Shown one piece after another: positions 13,168 through 14,958 of a stretch of DNA of 14,958 nt. This stretch comes from Verrucomicrobiota bacterium (GTDB lineage: Bacteria; Verrucomicrobiota; Verrucomicrobiia; Chthoniobacterales; UBA10450): contig QHON01000038.1 in the NCBI GenBank assembly GCA_003218815.1, positions 1 to 14,958 of the forward strand. Direction: 5' to 3'. Positions within the stretch are counted from its first letter, which is position 1; every line of letters starts with the position of its first letter. The translations under genes were made by a program, and so were the position numbers. The notes beneath the pieces were generated by a model that saw nothing but the letters and a program-made list of their open reading frames with translations, was not told the origin of the DNA and did not search any database.

Positions 13168-14958
13168 TTATTGGCCCCGTTCAAGCGATACAGTTGGCAA
13201 ATATTCCCCCAGCTCTTCGCGTTTCCACCATGCGCCAGTTTGTCGATGTTCTTTCGCCGTAGTGAATCGATAACGAAACAAGATCGCGCGGATATAACGC
13301 GGTGGCTGATTAGGAAACGGGTCATGGGCAAACAACCGGGCGACATCCAGCTTTCCCTTCAGCAAACAAACGGCGAGCCGGGTAAACCAGGGATTTTGCT
13401 CTGGAGTTCCCAGCGCGGCGAACCACATCTGCCAATCGAGCCGGGGCTGATGTGGCGCGCACCAACCAGGGGCGCGGTTTACATCGCCCGGTTTCCATTT
13501 GAATTCGTACGGCAACCAGTCGATCCCATCGGTGCTGCCTTCGACCATAATCTCGCGGCGATCTTTCGTCATTACGCGAAACAGGCCGTATCCGTTCACG
13601 ATCCGGAACGGTTCGAGGTGTTGATATGCAAACGCGAGCGTGCGCGGCCACGCTGCATCCGGCTTAAACGCAGTAAAAACGAGCCACCCATTGATGGGCA
13701 ACGTCACGATGAGCACAATGATCGCACTGTATGTTGACAGGTAATCCTGTAGCGGTTTCGCTGTGCGAAACGTGCGCGGGTCGCTCCGCGACGCGGCCAC
13801 CCCATCATCAATTAACAGCAGGCAAAGCGCGAGCGTGAGCAGATTGAAGAAGCAGTAATTACCGGTCAACGCGATTACCAGTTGGAGAAAAATCATCAAT
13901 CCAGCGGCAATCAGTCGCGGACGCCGCGGCGCCCAGATGAAAAACGGCGCGATGATTTCCACCGCCATGCAAAATCCGACCGAGAAATGTTTGAACCATT
14001 CCGGATGCTGATCTGCCCACCAGCCGAAGATCGTCGGCAGCGGTTGCGACCAGTAATGATAATCGAGTGCGGTCAGGTCCCACCAGCAATCATCGCCGCT
14101 GGTAAGCTTCACCACGCCCGACATCACCATCAATTTGAAAAGAAGCAGCTTGAGTAAGAACAGAGCGGCGCGCGAAACCGGCGGTTCTTGTCCACGCTTT
14201 TGGCGAAGCTGCCAAGGCGCGAGGAAAATCGACAGGAAGCCAGTCTCGAGCAGCAAAATATCCCATTGAAAACTGAGGAATGTTTGTCCGGAAATCGTCA
14301 GCGAAAGATAAAAAACGAAAAGCGCCGTCAGGCAGATTACCGGTGCAATTCCAAACACGAGCAACAAAGAGAAAGCGACGCCGGCGCCGCAGAGGAAATG
14401 GAGAAAGGTGTTGCTCGAGTCAAACCAGCAAAGTGTCGGCAAGAGCGAATAGGCCTGTCGACCCAACTGTTCATGAATTGCCGGTAGAAATTGGTTTACC
14501 GGCGAAATACCATTTGCTCCGATCAGTCCGTCCACCTGCACCCAAAGCGAAACGAACGCGATCAGGTAAATGAGGCCGACCGCGCGAAGGAACCATCGCC
14601 GGGCCCAGAAATAAGTTGGTGGACGAACGTCTCTCCCCCAAAGCACACGGGTGAACGCGGAGCCAACTTTTCGGTGACGAGCGATAAATCCATAAGCGAT
14701 CTCGGAAATAGCTGCGAAACCGGGAACCTGGTCATAGCTCCAGGCCATCCATTTTCTCGAAGATCGACAAGCTAATGAGCGATAGACCGCTTCAGCGGCA
14801 AAAAAGGTTTTGCCATCTGGTTCAATGAAAGCGACAGCGCGCTGGAATTGTTCGAGAGGAATTTCTGGAAATCGATCGGCCGCTTCTTGATAGGTGGCAT
14901 AATCAACTTCGCCCGCGGTGATTTCGCGCCAGCGTTCGATCCAGCGCCTGCAAAAATG
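13168..14958 (-). CDS. DCC (DUF393) domain-lipase maturation factor fusion membrane protein (5' end outside window)
   Basis: The frame is open from the right edge, giving 596 visible residues. The first 110 or so (HFCRRWIERWREITAGEVDY, then ATYQEAADRFPEIPLEQF and AFIEPDGKTFFAAEAVYRSL, ending near YGFIARHRKVGS) match the DCC thiol-disulfide oxidoreductase-like family. Only the second cysteine of its DxxCxxC motif is in the window. The rest is a lipase maturation factor (LMF1-type) protein with many membrane segments and the landmarks FLSFQWDILLLETGFLSIFL, MSGVVKLTSGDDCWWDLTAL, PFRIVNGYGLFRVMT and APHQPRLDWQMWFAALG. In animals LMF1 matures lipases in the ER; the bacterial role is unknown. The ATG at 14748 is internal to the DCC domain and should not be taken as the start. 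infA follows 57 nt downstream. Confidence 0.9.
   Translation of the reverse strand, partial: HFCRRWIERWREITAGEVDYATYQEAADRFPEIPLEQFQRAVAFIEPDGKTFFAAEAVYRSLACRSSRKWMAWSYDQVPGFAAISEIAYGFIARHRKVGSAFTRVLWGRDVRPPTYFWARRWFLRAVGLIYLIAFVSLWVQVDGLIGANGISPVNQFLPAIHEQLGRQAYSLLPTLCWFDSSNTFLHFLCGAGVAFSLLLVFGIAPVICLTALFVFYLSLTISGQTFLSFQWDILLLETGFLSIFLAPWQLRQKRGQEPPVSRAALFLLKLLLFKLMVMSGVVKLTSGDDCWWDLTALDYHYWSQPLPTIFGWWADQHPEWFKHFSVGFCMAVEIIAPFFIWAPRRPRLIAAGLMIFLQLVIALTGNYCFFNLLTLALCLLLIDDGVAASRSDPRTFRTAKPLQDYLSTYSAIIVLIVTLPINGWLVFTAFKPDAAWPRTLAFAYQHLEPFRIVNGYGLFRVMTKDRREIMVEGSTDGIDWLPYEFKWKPGDVNRAPGWCAPHQPRLDWQMWFAALGTPEQNPWFTRLAVCLLKGKLDVARLFAHDPFPNQPPRYIRAILFRYRFTTAKEHRQTGAWWKREELGEYLPTVSLERGQ

Overview
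The window is a 15 kb piece of a bacterial chromosome with moderately high G+C and genes packed on both strands. It shows no rRNA or tRNA gene, insertion sequence, phage or CRISPR array. The gene content (NusA, IF-1, two PilT ATPases in tandem, a DCC-lipase maturation factor fusion, a YqjD/YqjE-like cluster) and the shortage of Shine-Dalgarno sequences would suit a Gram-negative environmental bacterium. My best guess is Verrucomicrobiota (Chthoniobacterales-like). That is an impression from protein style and was not tested by a search.

Layout. (1) 1-1250, minus strand: nusA, whose 3' end lies beyond the left edge. Its leader (1258-1320) holds a strong terminator-like hairpin nested in an 11-bp outer stem, immediately before the start codon. 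(2) 1411-2838, plus strand: an ArnT/GT39-type membrane glycosyltransferase. (3) 2842-9078, plus strand: a compact efflux module consisting of a SlyA/MarR-type regulator, a membrane fusion protein, an RND pump and a zinc alcohol dehydrogenase. A perfect 24-bp palindrome with a SlyA-box-like core lies on the promoter. (4) 9146-11455, minus strand: two PilT-type ATPases, convergent with the efflux module. (5) 11578-12725, minus strand: three small membrane proteins (YqjD/ElaB-DUF883, a YqjE/holin-like protein, a DUF3618-like protein), overlapping or nearly abutting. (6) 12892-13110, minus strand: infA (IF-1), starting at GTG. (7) 13168-14958, minus strand: a lipase maturation factor family membrane protein fused at its N terminus to a DCC (DUF393) thiol-disulfide oxidoreductase-like domain; its 5' end is cut by the right edge.

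How the genes work together. The efflux module reads as one transcription unit: the regulator probably represses its own promoter, its stop codon overlaps the start of the fusion protein gene, and the pump and dehydrogenase genes follow at 17 and 19 nt. No outer-membrane channel gene is present, so the pump would use one encoded elsewhere. The PilT pair would power pilus retraction. The YqjD-like protein is of a family known to tether ribosomes to the membrane in stationary phase and sits directly downstream of infA, which may be coincidence.

No clearly undescribed multigene system is evident. The most promising unexplained signals are the structured nusA leader, where NusA (a known enhancer of hairpin-dependent termination) could control its own synthesis, and the palindromic efflux operator. 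No stretch over 300 bases lacks a gene; the longest gaps (1251-1410, 11456-11577 and 12726-12891) are described in the features.
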